Shown one piece after another: positions 10,924 to 19,455 of a DNA stretch of 21,387 nucleotides. The DNA comes from Monoraphidium neglectum (taxonomy: Eukaryota; Chlorophyta; Chlorophyceae; Sphaeropleales; Selenastraceae). The notes beneath the pieces were generated by a model that had not been told where the DNA came from, did no database searches, and saw only the letters and a program-made list of their open reading frames with translations. Location: contig NW_014012913.1 of NCBI RefSeq assembly GCF_000611645.1, positions 1-21,387 on the forward strand. The letters are read 5' to 3'. How positions within the stretch are numbered: position 1 is the first letter of the stretch; each line of letters starts with the position of its first letter. Made by a program: the position numbers and the translations under genes.

Positions 10924-10928
10924 TGTAA
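10924..10928 (+). terminator. TGTAA poly(A) signal candidate for gene 4
   Basis: TGTAA lies 381 bases after the gene 4 stop codon in a convergent region. It is the green-algal consensus, but the 3' UTR would be fairly long. Confidence 0.4.
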
Positions 10929-10964
10929 GCTAAGCGAAGCAGCCGAGGTGTATGCTACGTAGCG

Positions 10965-10969
10965 TTACA
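10965..10969 (-). terminator. TGTAA poly(A) signal candidate for gene 5
   Basis: Minus-strand TGTAA (TTACA on plus) lies about 630 bases past the gene 5 stop codon. It is the first match seen downstream of that gene. Confidence 0.35.
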
Positions 10970-11597
10970 ACATCAAAAATGCGTAATTGCCGGCTGCAAG
11001 CATGGCCGCCCCAGCAAAACAGGGGGACTGGTTGCGTGATCTCCACTGCGTGCTGTTGTGCATTGCCATCAGCAGGGCACCTGCATTGCTGCAGTGCCCG
11101 AGCACATTGCAGGCAAGCCAGCCGCGCGAGTCAGCGATAGTGTGTCTGTGCACTAGCGCACTTTCGTAGGGAGGGTGCTAAAGCTGCAGCATGAAAACTG
11201 CATGACAAGATGCGCTGGCCACCCACAGATGACAACGCAAGCAAGGCAAGCGTAGGCAGAAAGGGAATGCGCTTGCAGGCAGGCCACGGTTTGGCGACGC
11301 GGCACGACAGCCCGTGTACGACGTGCATGCGAAGCCACGTGGGTTGTAGCAGAAGCATGCATGCAGCAGCAGCAGCAGCGAAAGCTAGCAGCGATACAGC
11401 AGGGCGTACTGATGAGTTTTCTGTATGAAATGTTATCCAAGGCCGGGGCCCTGCTTTGGACCGCAGCGCAATACATCCTCACTGCCACATTCGCTCCCAC
11501 CGCACGTTCCAGCGCCTGCTCTGAACCTGCCACAGCTCTCGGTGCCCGCACAGCTGCCCACTTGGGCTACAGTGCCAGGACAAGGGATGGTGCCAAC

Positions 11598-14579
11598 CTA
11601 CGGCTGCAGCAGCGACTCGAGGTCCCTCTCATCTGCGGCCACCGCTTCCTCATTGGCGTGCAGAACGCAGCGCTCTAGGTCCCAGAGCAGCACATGGCCC
11701 TGCTCACCTGGCAGCAGCAGCACATTTCGCAGCCGCACATCACCGTGGGCCACGCCTGCTGCATGCAGCTGCTTCAGTGCGTGCCTGATGCCTTCTGCCA
11801 CTGCTGATGTGAGAGGCTCATGCACAGGCTCGCCCAGCCGAACTGCCAGCAAGGGGTGGCCGCTGTGCGGCAGGCGCCCTACCGTCAGCATCTCCGGGAT
11901 GCAGCTGCCCTGCAAGGGCTGCAGCTGCATGTAGGCGTCGACCTCTCGCAAGAAGTCCGCACAGGCAAAGTCGTCGTAGAAATTGAACACCTTCACAGCA
12001 GCTGGCTGCTCGTTGATGCACCCCTGTCAACAGACACGCGAGGGAACCGTCAGGGGGTGACACAGGGCGCGGTCAGGCAGGTTTGCCGGACGACAGCGGC
12101 AAGCCGCGTGCTTTGCTCCATGTCCAGCTTGTATGTGCACACATGCACATGCTGCAGGGGCAAGCTGCTGCACATGAACAAACCTTGAAAACATGATGGC
12201 GCCTGCTGCCCCCCAAATAGGTGCCGCTGATGCCCAGCTGGCCGTACGAGAGCTCCGGCAGCTCAGGTACAGCATCCACTCCAGCATGGGAGCTGGCTGC
12301 GTTGAGCCACAACTGCGTGTCGAACGTAGGCACTGACGTGCCGTTGTCGCGGGCCGTGTCGCCATCGCCGCCTTCTGGCTTGCGCGCTGTGAATGCGCCT
12401 GCTGACTGCCCGGCTGACGCGTCACGCTGGCGCTTGGCGAGGCGGTCGGGCTGCTTGCGTGTACGAGCGGTCACGCGCCCTGTTGGCTTGCCGCTGCTGC
12501 CATCGCCGCCGTCATCGCTGTTGACACTGCCACGCGGGTACCCACACGGCGGCGTAGCAGGCGTAAAGCTGCGCGGCAGCTGCTGCTTAACATCCAGCGT
12601 CAGCTGGCTTGCCAATCGCAGGCAGTACAGCCAGGCGGCATAAGGCGGGATGCCGCCAGCTCCGTTCCAGCACACGGGCGGCGAGGCGCAGAGCACTGTG
12701 TTGGTCGCGTCGTTGAGGTCCCGCATCAGGAAGTAGGAGACACGATATGTGGACAGCATGATGAAGGGCGTCTCGTCCATGATGGCATCACCATACGCCT
12801 ACAGCCATGGCCAGCAAAAGGACAGCATCGTCACGAAGCCAACTGCAACGACGGCCCGTCAGGGGTGGCAAAACGCCTGTCCACTGCACACAGCTGTCTC
12901 CGGTACGTGCTGCCGGCGCCCAAGCTGAGCTTGTCAGCCATCACGAGCCACACTGCCCCCCTCCTCAGGTGAATACCCGCTTGTGCACTGGCCATGCGCT
13001 CCACCGCACCTGTTGCAACGCTGGCGTGATGCTCTCGCCCAGCTTGCTGTCGCGCAGGGCATCGTCCAGGCTCATGCCAGCGGGTAGCGGGGTTTCCCAG
13101 TCGCCCTTGACCTCGATCGACGCCATGATGAGTTTGCTCACGTCGGCGCGGTTGCTGCCGATGCCAGACTTGCGCATCACCAGATCCTGGAACGCCATGC
13201 TCCGGCCGCTGCCACTGCCCACATACTCCATATCTGCGAAGAAGCAAGTTGCAGTGAGAGGTCACCACCCGCGAGCCGCCAGCCAGCAGCGGCGAGCAGG
13301 CTGTGCACACGGCAGCAGTGCACAGCGAGATGCAGCTATAGGAACCATCACAATCTCTAAGGCCTGCCTCGGGCTGCGGCGCCCGGATGTGGACTCACCC
13401 AGCCCCAGCAGCTTCTGGGCCACGCTCGTCACTTGGTGCAGATGAAACAACAGCGCACTGCGGATCTCGCTCTCATCAGCTGCTGCGGCCCATACACCAG
13501 GGGTGCCTGGGGCTTGGCCGGCGTTGTGCACCTGCAGCAGCAGCACATTCAACATGCTGGGTCCGCATGGGTGCCTGCCTGCAATACTGCCCCATCCCTT
13601 ACGCTTCCTGCATGGCAATGGCCCCACACATTGCAGCAGCACCAGCGCACTCGCATGCCTGCATGGCAACCCACCACCCGCTGGCACGTGTGTGTCGTCA
13701 GCTGCAGCTCCGCCAGCATGCGGTTGACGCCAGGCTCAAAGTCCTCCCAGGGCTTGATGTCGCTGAACGTCCTTGGATGCGTCGCCTGGGTTCTGCTCTC
13801 GGATGCGCGCTCGCTCGTGCGCAGTTTGAGTTCCACCATGGGCTGCCGCAGCCACTCCACGATGTGCAGGCTGCTCCCGTCACCTGCAGCAGGCAAGCCG
13901 GTTCAAGGCACCACACAGTGGCGCACCAGCAAGGAAGCCGAAACAGGAGCGGTGCGTGCCAACCCCAGGCCAAGGTGACGCAAGCAAGTTACATGGTAAC
14001 CACCCCAGCCACGTCTCAGGGTCTTGCACAACAGAGGTGGAAGGGCCCGCACCGGCCGCGACAGGCATCAAGGGGCCCGCACCCGCCGCGTCTGCGTGGC
14101 ACAAGGGATTGCAGGGGCGACTTGTTAAGCTTGGGAGGTTGGAGGGAGCTCGCATTTGACCCACAAGAACCTCAGGACCCTATGAGCATGCCAAGCTGTA
14201 TTTTACTCTGATTGTCAACCACCATGCAAAATTTGCCTCAAACCCTCCAGCAACCTCATATTGCGACCCTTTGTGTAAGCAGAGCATGCCTATGGGCCAA
14301 GCTTCATGCATGCTGTTGTTCATGCCAACCTGCGGCCATGCATTGGTTTTCACCAGCAGCCATGCACATCCCGACAGCCTCCCAATCACCTGACAGGAGG
14401 CTCTTCAGCACCAGCACCAGTGATGCATCATCCTGCACAAGGAACACGGCATCCACCAGGCCCGCTGGCTGGAGGGGCAGCGTAAGCAGCAGGTCCGCCC
14501 GCTGCTCCTCTGTTAGGCCTGGAAGGGCAAGCATACGCGTCCATACTGCGTCCCAACCGGCTGCTGGCTGTTGCTGCAT
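11598..14579 (-). CDS. Nuclease-fold plus protein-kinase-like fusion protein, Crinkler (CRN)-like
   Basis: Seen: six phase-consistent exons at 14390-14579, 13678-13883, 13399-13531, 13010-13233, 12184-12798 and 11598-12023, giving 597 residues from the ATG at 14579. Residues about 60-250 contain KPWEDFEPGVNRML, then GIGSNRADVSKLIMASIEVK, where Asp207 and Glu217-x-Lys219 match a PD-(D/E)xK nuclease core. Residues 254-275 (GDAIMDETPFIMLSTYRVSY) follow. A basic linker (about 354-372, RKQPDRLAKRQR) looks like a nuclear localisation signal. The C-terminal kinase-like domain has a glycine loop (about 442-448), Lys467 (AAVKVF), HGDVRLRN with Asp551 and Asn556, and WDLE (Asp571) in place of DFG. Known: REase-plus-kinase architectures occur in Crinkler-type proteins of eukaryotes. 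Inferred: an intracellular, perhaps nuclear, effector or defence protein. The first exon begins with a phase-2 acceptor, so further 5' exons are likely. Confidence 0.75.
14042..14091. repeat. Imperfect GC-rich direct repeat in a gene 5 intron
   Basis: A segment reading GGGCCCGCACCGGCCGCG recurs one mismatch apart after about 30 bases. It lies in the intron between exons 1 and 2 of the nuclease-kinase gene. No function is evident. Confidence 0.4.
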
Positions 14580-14785
14580 GTTGGCGGGGGGCCTGCGAAC
14601 AGCGAGAAAAGACAACTGGAGAGACTTCCGCCACGCCCATACACGCGGTCAAGCAGCATCCCCAGCAGCCGTTGGCGGCGCGCCCCTGCTCAGCGACGTG
14701 GCAGCGAGCTCATCCAGCACAGTGGAGCATGGCTGGCCGGCCTCGAACGCGTGCAACCTATCGCCAGTTTATACATCACAACGGC

Positions 14786-14786
<1 letters not shown>

Positions 14787-14864
<78 letters not shown>
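14787..14864. repeat. (CTG)26 microsatellite
   Basis: Twenty-six uninterrupted CTG units (78 bases). On the minus strand, sense for gene 5, they read CAG/AGC/GCA. One open minus frame would give poly-Ser, but no exon path through the repeat is certain; it may be 5' UTR or intron. Confidence 0.95.
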
Positions 14865-14867
<3 letters not shown>

Positions 14868-15002
14868 CAAAGGCATGAAGGGATCATGCAGAAGCAGAGT
14901 TTATGGGAACGCACACCAGAGCTGGCCGCTGGGTGGCAGCCTGTAGAAACCACCCCAGCGACGCGTGCAAGAGAACAACGCCGGAGCGAGGAGGGAGGTG
15001 AC

Positions 15003-15091
15003 CTGCGCTCTGCTTGCGGGGCCAAAGGGGGCTCATCAGAGTGCGGCGGACCCCCAGCAACAACTGCATACACCAGCTCGCCCAAGTCAAG
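15003..15091 (-). other. Candidate upstream exon of the nuclease-kinase gene
   Basis: An acceptor (TAACACAG) precedes 15091 and a donor (GCAG|GTCACC) follows 15003. The 29 codons plus two bases include LDLGELVYAVVAGG. Joined to 14940 it continues as Arg then LPPSGQLW. Crinkler proteins start with a ubiquitin-like header that contains an L-x-D/N-L-type strand and a later LPP/T-x-x-L stretch, so a header is conceivable. This is weak inference. Confidence 0.3.
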
Positions 15092-15571
15092 CTGTGTTAG
15101 GTGGGTGGTCCCGGCTTCTTTGCATGGTCAGCCTGCACTGAGCCCCACACAGCAGTTGGCGCGGCCTTCATACACGTCATCTTACTAACCTACCCAAGCC
15201 AGCAAACACTGGTGTACAATGTGTCATGGTCGACGAGCCACCGCAAACAAAGTCGGTCTCAACCTGCACCTGAGCACCGGCTTGGCTCACCCGGACTACG
15301 GTATTCGGCGCGTTGCAGCCCTGCACGATGACCCTCGCCAACGCCACGCGAAGCGCTTAGCTGCCCGGACGTTTGCCGATTGCCGACAACTACAGTAGCT
15401 ATATCATAGCCTCGCCGTCTCACGCGATCTTTACTTGCACTGTACAATATCATACAAACCATACAGGAGTGGATCAAATTTCTCAATCATCTGAGCATCT
15501 GGAAGCTGCCAGTGTCAGCAGCACTGCTCTGTGGGAACTCGCTAGCAGCAGCACAGGTGGCACGCAGCACA

Positions 15572-17767
15572 ATGATGGTCGCAGCGGGCGCATCACGTAG
15601 CACGGGCAAGCTCACCACAGGCTCGACGGCCCTATTTGTTTGCGACATCCAGGAGCGGTTCCGCCCCATCATCAGTGGCTTCCCCGCAGTAAGTCAGCAC
15701 GGGTGCGGGCGAGCCTGATTAGAGCACCAGACTGGCTCAGCGCTGCATGGCCCACGGTCAAGCCGCACACCGTATTTATATGTCCCTACCTGCGCTTGTT
15801 TGTTCGCAGGTCATTGACGTGGCACGGCGAATGGTGTGTCGTGAGGGGGGGGGGTGCAGTGCACTTACCTCGTCCTGTTGGAGGCACGGCTGTGGCCGCT
15901 GGCGCACGAAGAGGCGTTCAGCGGCATGTGCCTCGCCGTTTCTCACGCCTGGCTGCCCTCCCCACTAATGGTTGGCCACCCCTTTGCTCACAGATTCGGG
16001 GTGCTGGTGTTTTGGGTTTGCCCGTGGTGGTGACGGAGCAGTACCCTGAAAGGCTGGTGCGTGGGGCTATCGGCAGCACAAACGGGTCTCCCTTTCGGCA
16101 TGTGGGACGGGGTGAGCATGGGCTGGAGCAACAAGGCCGCATGATCAACAAAGCTACGCGTCATCACCTGTAGTGGAGCCCAAACCGCACCCTTTATACG
16201 CAGCCCTCACTTCCACCAGCTGACAACTCACGTGCCCCGTGCCTCTCCCACAGGGTGCCACCGTCTCAGAGCTCAAGGAGGTGCTGCCAGAGGCCGCGCC
16301 TGTCCTGGCCAAGACGCTCTTCTCCATGGTCACACCCGCCATGGAGGTATGTGCACGCGCAGAGCTCATGGGCTCAGCTGCTCTGGGTTGAGGGCGGCTG
16401 CACCTGGTGGACGATGAACCATCCTGGTGTTTCAAAAGCTGACGGGCAGATGCCTGACGCGTATGCCCGTTGCACGTGCACCCAGGCATCAGCGCGTGGA
16501 CATGTGCCGTTTTGTGAGGGGCGAGTTGCTGCACTAGCTGCAGTCTGATCAACTCAGGCCGGAGCTTGTGCGGACACAATTTTGCTCGGCGCTCGAGCTG
16601 CTCCGGGACACCAGTGCCCCGCGTCCCGGCGCACGCACCCGCCCGTCCGGCAGGACTTTTTGTCTCAGAACTCCGCCATTAGGCAGGTCATCATCTGCGG
16701 CATTGAGACACACGTCTGCGTGATGCAGACCAGGTGCGCTGCTGCACGCCTAGGCAGGAGAGACGGGCCCGCGACACGTGGCAAATGGCCACAACCAAGG
16801 GCAAAAATGCAGGGCAGGCGCTCAGCATGCGTTGCACCATTTGCACCTGTGCACGGCTTAGATATGATGCCAGTGGCTGTCCCAGCACATTTCTAGCAAC
16901 CTTTTCTTGTTGCCCAATTCCCACTGGTACCTATCTCTAGACGGATGGGCCCAACGCATTGTCCTCCTCTATGACCCCCACGGGCTACGCCTGCTTGAGC
17001 GTAGGCGCCACATCCCCCCCACCGCCGTTGCCGCCGATTTGACCCATCCCCTGGTGTGCATCCTGCTTGTCCCTCTCAGCCTCGACCTGCTTGATCGCGG
17101 CTACGAGGTGCACGTCCTGGTGGACGGTGCCAGCAGCCAGAGGCCAACAGACAGGGGTGAGGGGCGTGGTGCAGCAGACGCGGCAGATTGGGTGCCTTGC
17201 AGGGGGATGGGGGCAGGCCTAGAAGGGAGCGGGTGACGTGAAGGGAAGGAAGCGGTTCTACATCCAGCGCAGCGCATGGTAGCGCTCTTCGCGCCTCTGG
17301 GCTCTCTGACAGGGGCGCTGCATGCATGATGCTGTGTACTGCTGCCAGAGGCGGGGCTCATGCGGATGGCCCAGAGTGGAGCCTTCCTGGTGTCGAGTGA
17401 GATGGCCCTTTTCCAGCTCATGAAGGTGCGGCGGGGGTTGACCGGATGGCTGTTGGAGAGAGATCCAGTGCTTGATCGAAGCAGCCTGCTGGCAGCGTTG
17501 AGGTTTCCCTTGGTGCAATCCTAGGCTGTGCACCCAACATTGCCTGCGCGGCCACCCACGCCGACCCGCAAAACGTGCCACTTGCTTGTAAAGGGGGCAA
17601 TCACGCAATCACAGCTTCGCGGGGCGCCAAGTCCCGCTTTCGTATTGAGCGCCCCCTCCCTCTGCCACCAGGACGCCAAGGCCCCGGGGTTCAAGGAGGT
17701 CAGCGCCCTGGTGCGGGAGCCACGGCCCCAGGACCTCCTGCTGCCGGGGCTGACAGCGCGCCTGTGA
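15572..17767 (+). CDS. Isochorismatase-fold hydrolase (ISOC1/ISOC2-like)
   Basis: Seen: eight exons at 15572-15688, 15810-15833, 15994-16056, 16254-16346, 16654-16733, 17080-17156, 17349-17425 and 17672-17767, giving 208 residues, close to the usual ISOC length. The cysteine-hydrolase triad is complete: Asp25 in VCDIQERF, Lys88 in LAKTLFSM, and Cys121 in GIETHVCVMQT. Other family marks are LPVVVTEQYP, LDLLDRGYEVHVLVDG, SSQRPTD and MAQSGAFLVSSEM. Known: the family fold hydrolyses amides or vinyl ethers through a Cys nucleophile; the substrate of ISOC-type members is not established. The start is the first ATG of a doublet (15572, 15575); the frame is open upstream but lacks an ATG. One exon encodes only eight residues (VIDVARRM). 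A TGTAA lies 162 bases past the stop. Location is probably cytosol, mitochondrion or peroxisome. Confidence 0.92.
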
Positions 17768-17928
17768 TGGCCCCGCCATCGTCGCGCGCTGCCTCGCCAG
17801 AGGCCTGCCCTCTGAGGTCGTGCTGGTGCTCAGGCCATTGCTTGGTAGTGCCTGTGTTCAATGCTGGCTCGCCGTTCCTTTGAGCGAGGTAGTCAGATAG
17901 ATCTGTTGAAGGCAATGATGTCACTGTT

Positions 17929-17933
17929 TGTAA
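17929..17933 (+). terminator. TGTAA poly(A) signal for gene 6
   Basis: Located 162 bases downstream of the hydrolase stop codon, a normal distance for green-algal 3' UTRs. Confidence 0.6.
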
Positions 17934-18027
17934 CAGCACCGTGCAGCACTGAGTTCGGGTTCACCCCTTGTTCCCGGCCCCTCGTGCCCTCAAAACCAAC
18001 ACGTCCATTTATCTGCACAGGGAATCA

Positions 18028-18032
18028 TTACA
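18028..18032 (-). terminator. TGTAA poly(A) signal for gene 7
   Basis: TTACA on plus, that is TGTAA on minus, 197 bases past the HAKAI-like stop codon. Confidence 0.6.
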
Positions 18033-18228
18033 GTGTGTAGGGAACACAGCCGGCAAATGCAGGTTTGAGTCGCCCAGGCAAGGGCGTCACCACACAGTCC
18101 CCAGCTAAACGTGCACCGGCCATTACGCCCGGGTGCCACAATGGATGACTGCCGGCAGCACCAAAGCTGCACGCACTACTGTGTCTCTTGTCGCTGTTGC
18201 CGCTGTACCTGCCATTGCGTGCCCAATG

Positions 18229-18255
18229 CTACTGCCGCTTCCGCCCCGCCGTCAA

Positions 18256-18286
<31 letters not shown>

Positions 18287-19272
18287 ATTGCCACCTTGCG
18301 CTGCTGTTCCTGCTGCTGCAGCTGCTGCACTGCTGCCGCCTGTGATGTCATTATGTGCCGGTACAAGCGCATGGTGTGGTCCCGCAACTCCTCCTCGCCT
18401 GCACACGAGAGTGACAAAGCAATTTCCAAGGCTTCAGCTCAGTGGTTGAACGTGCATTTGTGTTTGTGCGTAGTTCCTCATGTGAAATTCAAGTCTTAGG
18501 AGTCCATCTGGCAAGAAGGCAGGCGCCAGCACCAGTTCCCCCCGGACTCCGTGCCATGCCGCCCTGGGCGGACCTGGCCGCAGGCCCCACCCGGCACCCT
18601 CACGTGTCCCCCCCCCCCCCTGCCCCCGCCTTCCACTGCCAGCCGCTCACTGGGGAAGCTCTGCAGGGTGGCGGATGAGATGAAAACTGGTCGGTGCAGT
18701 GGGATCCGCGAAATGCTGCGGATGGGCGTCTCACAGCTGGCAAGGTGCATGGAGTGGCGGGTAGTTGGGGTGAGGCACCAGGGTGCGTTGATCACAGGCA
18801 TGAGCTAGCCCATGATGCATGAGACAGCACGTGCCCAGAGTGCAGGGGCGGCTGTAGCCACCTTGAAGCATCTGCGCTCACATCACCGCAGAGGTTGCAC
18901 GGACGCACATTTATACGTGGCAATATCTCTGCGCTGGCCATGTGCCCAGCCGCATGGCCACTGCGGTCCCCATTGCCACCGCGCCTAACGACATTCTCAC
19001 ATGTGACACTTGGGCATGTCTGTAGCGCACGCCAGGCAGAAGGTGTGCCAGCAGGGCAGCAGCCGGCCATATATGGCGATTGGCGAGTGGCAAGCAACGC
19101 AGAAGTGGACGCGGTTCCCAGGAGCACGCTGCACGAGGTGCCCTGGCTGAGCATCATTCTGCTGCTGTTCCTGGCCCGTATCACTGCGTTCCAATTGTGA
19201 GTCAACTTGAGCATGACGAGTGACGTCCTGCTGCTGCTGCGGCTGCTGCTGCTGCTGCTGCTGCTGCTGCAT
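18229..19272 (-). CDS. HAKAI: HAKAI-type RING-finger E3 ubiquitin ligase
   Basis: Seen: three exons at 19001-19272, 18591-18736 and 18229-18398, giving 195 residues. The protein starts with poly-Gln (Q9-P-Q4). The RING has all eight ligands: Cys58, Cys61, Cys74, His76, Cys79, Cys82, Cys89 and Cys92, with the HAKAI signature RVHFCVAC and PIAIYGRLLPC. Exon 2 continues ICETPIRSISRI and VFISSATLQSFPSE. Plant HAKAI has a second Cys-containing zinc site here, but both Cys positions are lost. The C terminus has EELRDHTMRLYRHIM, Gln-rich and Ala-rich runs and GRKRQ. Known: HAKAI is part of the m6A mRNA methyltransferase complex in plants and animals. Inferred: the same role here. The ATG at 19272 is the only one in the open frame; the second donor was chosen by phase. 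The protein is shorter than typical plant HAKAI. Confidence 0.85.
18263..18286. repeat. (GCC)8 encoding the HAKAI alanine run
   Basis: Eight GCC units on plus. In the minus-strand exon they read as GCG codons giving the Ala run near the C terminus. Confidence 0.85.
18608..18620 (-). repeat. 13-G homopolymer inside HAKAI exon 2
   Basis: Thirteen C on plus are thirteen G on the coding strand, within the glycine-rich stretch RGGGGH. The downstream frame, and so the choice of donor, depends on the exact run length. Confidence 0.85.
19228..19269. repeat. CTG/CAG repeat encoding the HAKAI N-terminal poly-Gln
   Basis: Four CTG, one CGG and nine CTG on plus. On the coding strand they give Q9-P-Q4 directly after the start Met. 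Confidence 0.9.
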
Positions 19273-19455
19273 CGCAGCCGCAGCTGAACGACACCGTCCG
19301 CCACCTGCAGCTGCTGCAGTCTCCGTCAAGAAGCATGTAACGGGGCGGGCTCTACAGCAGCACTTCTGTACTGTCAAGGTGACGGATATCGTTCGTAGTA
19401 TTGCGAAGCGTTGAGGTGCGACAAGGAGGGAGCTCAAAAAGACGATCTCCGCAAC
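19273..19455. promoter_or_regulatory. Compact bidirectional promoter between HAKAI and the MOSC gene
   Basis: Only 183 bases separate the two divergent ATGs, so both 5' UTRs and core promoters must fit here. No TATA box is apparent. The minus frame of HAKAI stays open across most of the gap but contains no ATG, so an N-terminal extension is unlikely. Confidence 0.6.

Larger units (their letters stand above)
10544..11597. other. Convergent intergenic region between genes 4 and 5
   Basis: About 1 kb between two facing stop codons. No exon-like sequence was found on either strand. It contains TGTAA on the plus strand at 10924 and on the minus strand at 10965, so both 3' UTRs probably end here. 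A short CAG run lies near 11363. Confidence 0.6.
14580..15571. other. Divergent region between genes 5 and 6 with probable extra 5' exons of gene 5
   Basis: Besides a CTG repeat, this region has minus-strand segments that behave like exons. One is at 15003-15091 (acceptor CACAG, donor CAG|GTCACC), reading LDLGELVYAVVAGG and onward. An adjoining one starts at 14940 and reads LPPSGQLW; the codon phases join through a 62-base intron. Another piece ending near 14636 reads RLLGMLLDRV and joins exon 1 in phase. A complete path to an ATG could not be fixed. The part from about 15230 to 15571 should hold the two promoters. Confidence 0.35.
17768..18228. other. Convergent intergenic region between genes 6 and 7
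   Basis: About 460 bases between facing stop codons. It has TGTAA on the plus strand at 17929 and on the minus strand at 18028. No coding sequence was recognised. Confidence 0.65.

Noticed and set aside
13890..13915. GGTTCAAGGC resembling a tRNA B-box
   Set aside because: No A-box or cloverleaf is found around it, and it lies in an intron of gene 5. No tRNA was found anywhere in the window.
14212..14946. 244-residue plus-strand ORF with a poly-Cys run
   Set aside because: It is antisense to a well-supported exon of gene 5; the poly-Cys comes from the CTG repeat read in another frame.
14571..15188. 205-residue plus-strand ORF with a long Leu run from the CTG repeat
   Set aside because: It is open only because the repeat lacks stops. 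It is antisense to likely exons of gene 5, and there is no family motif.
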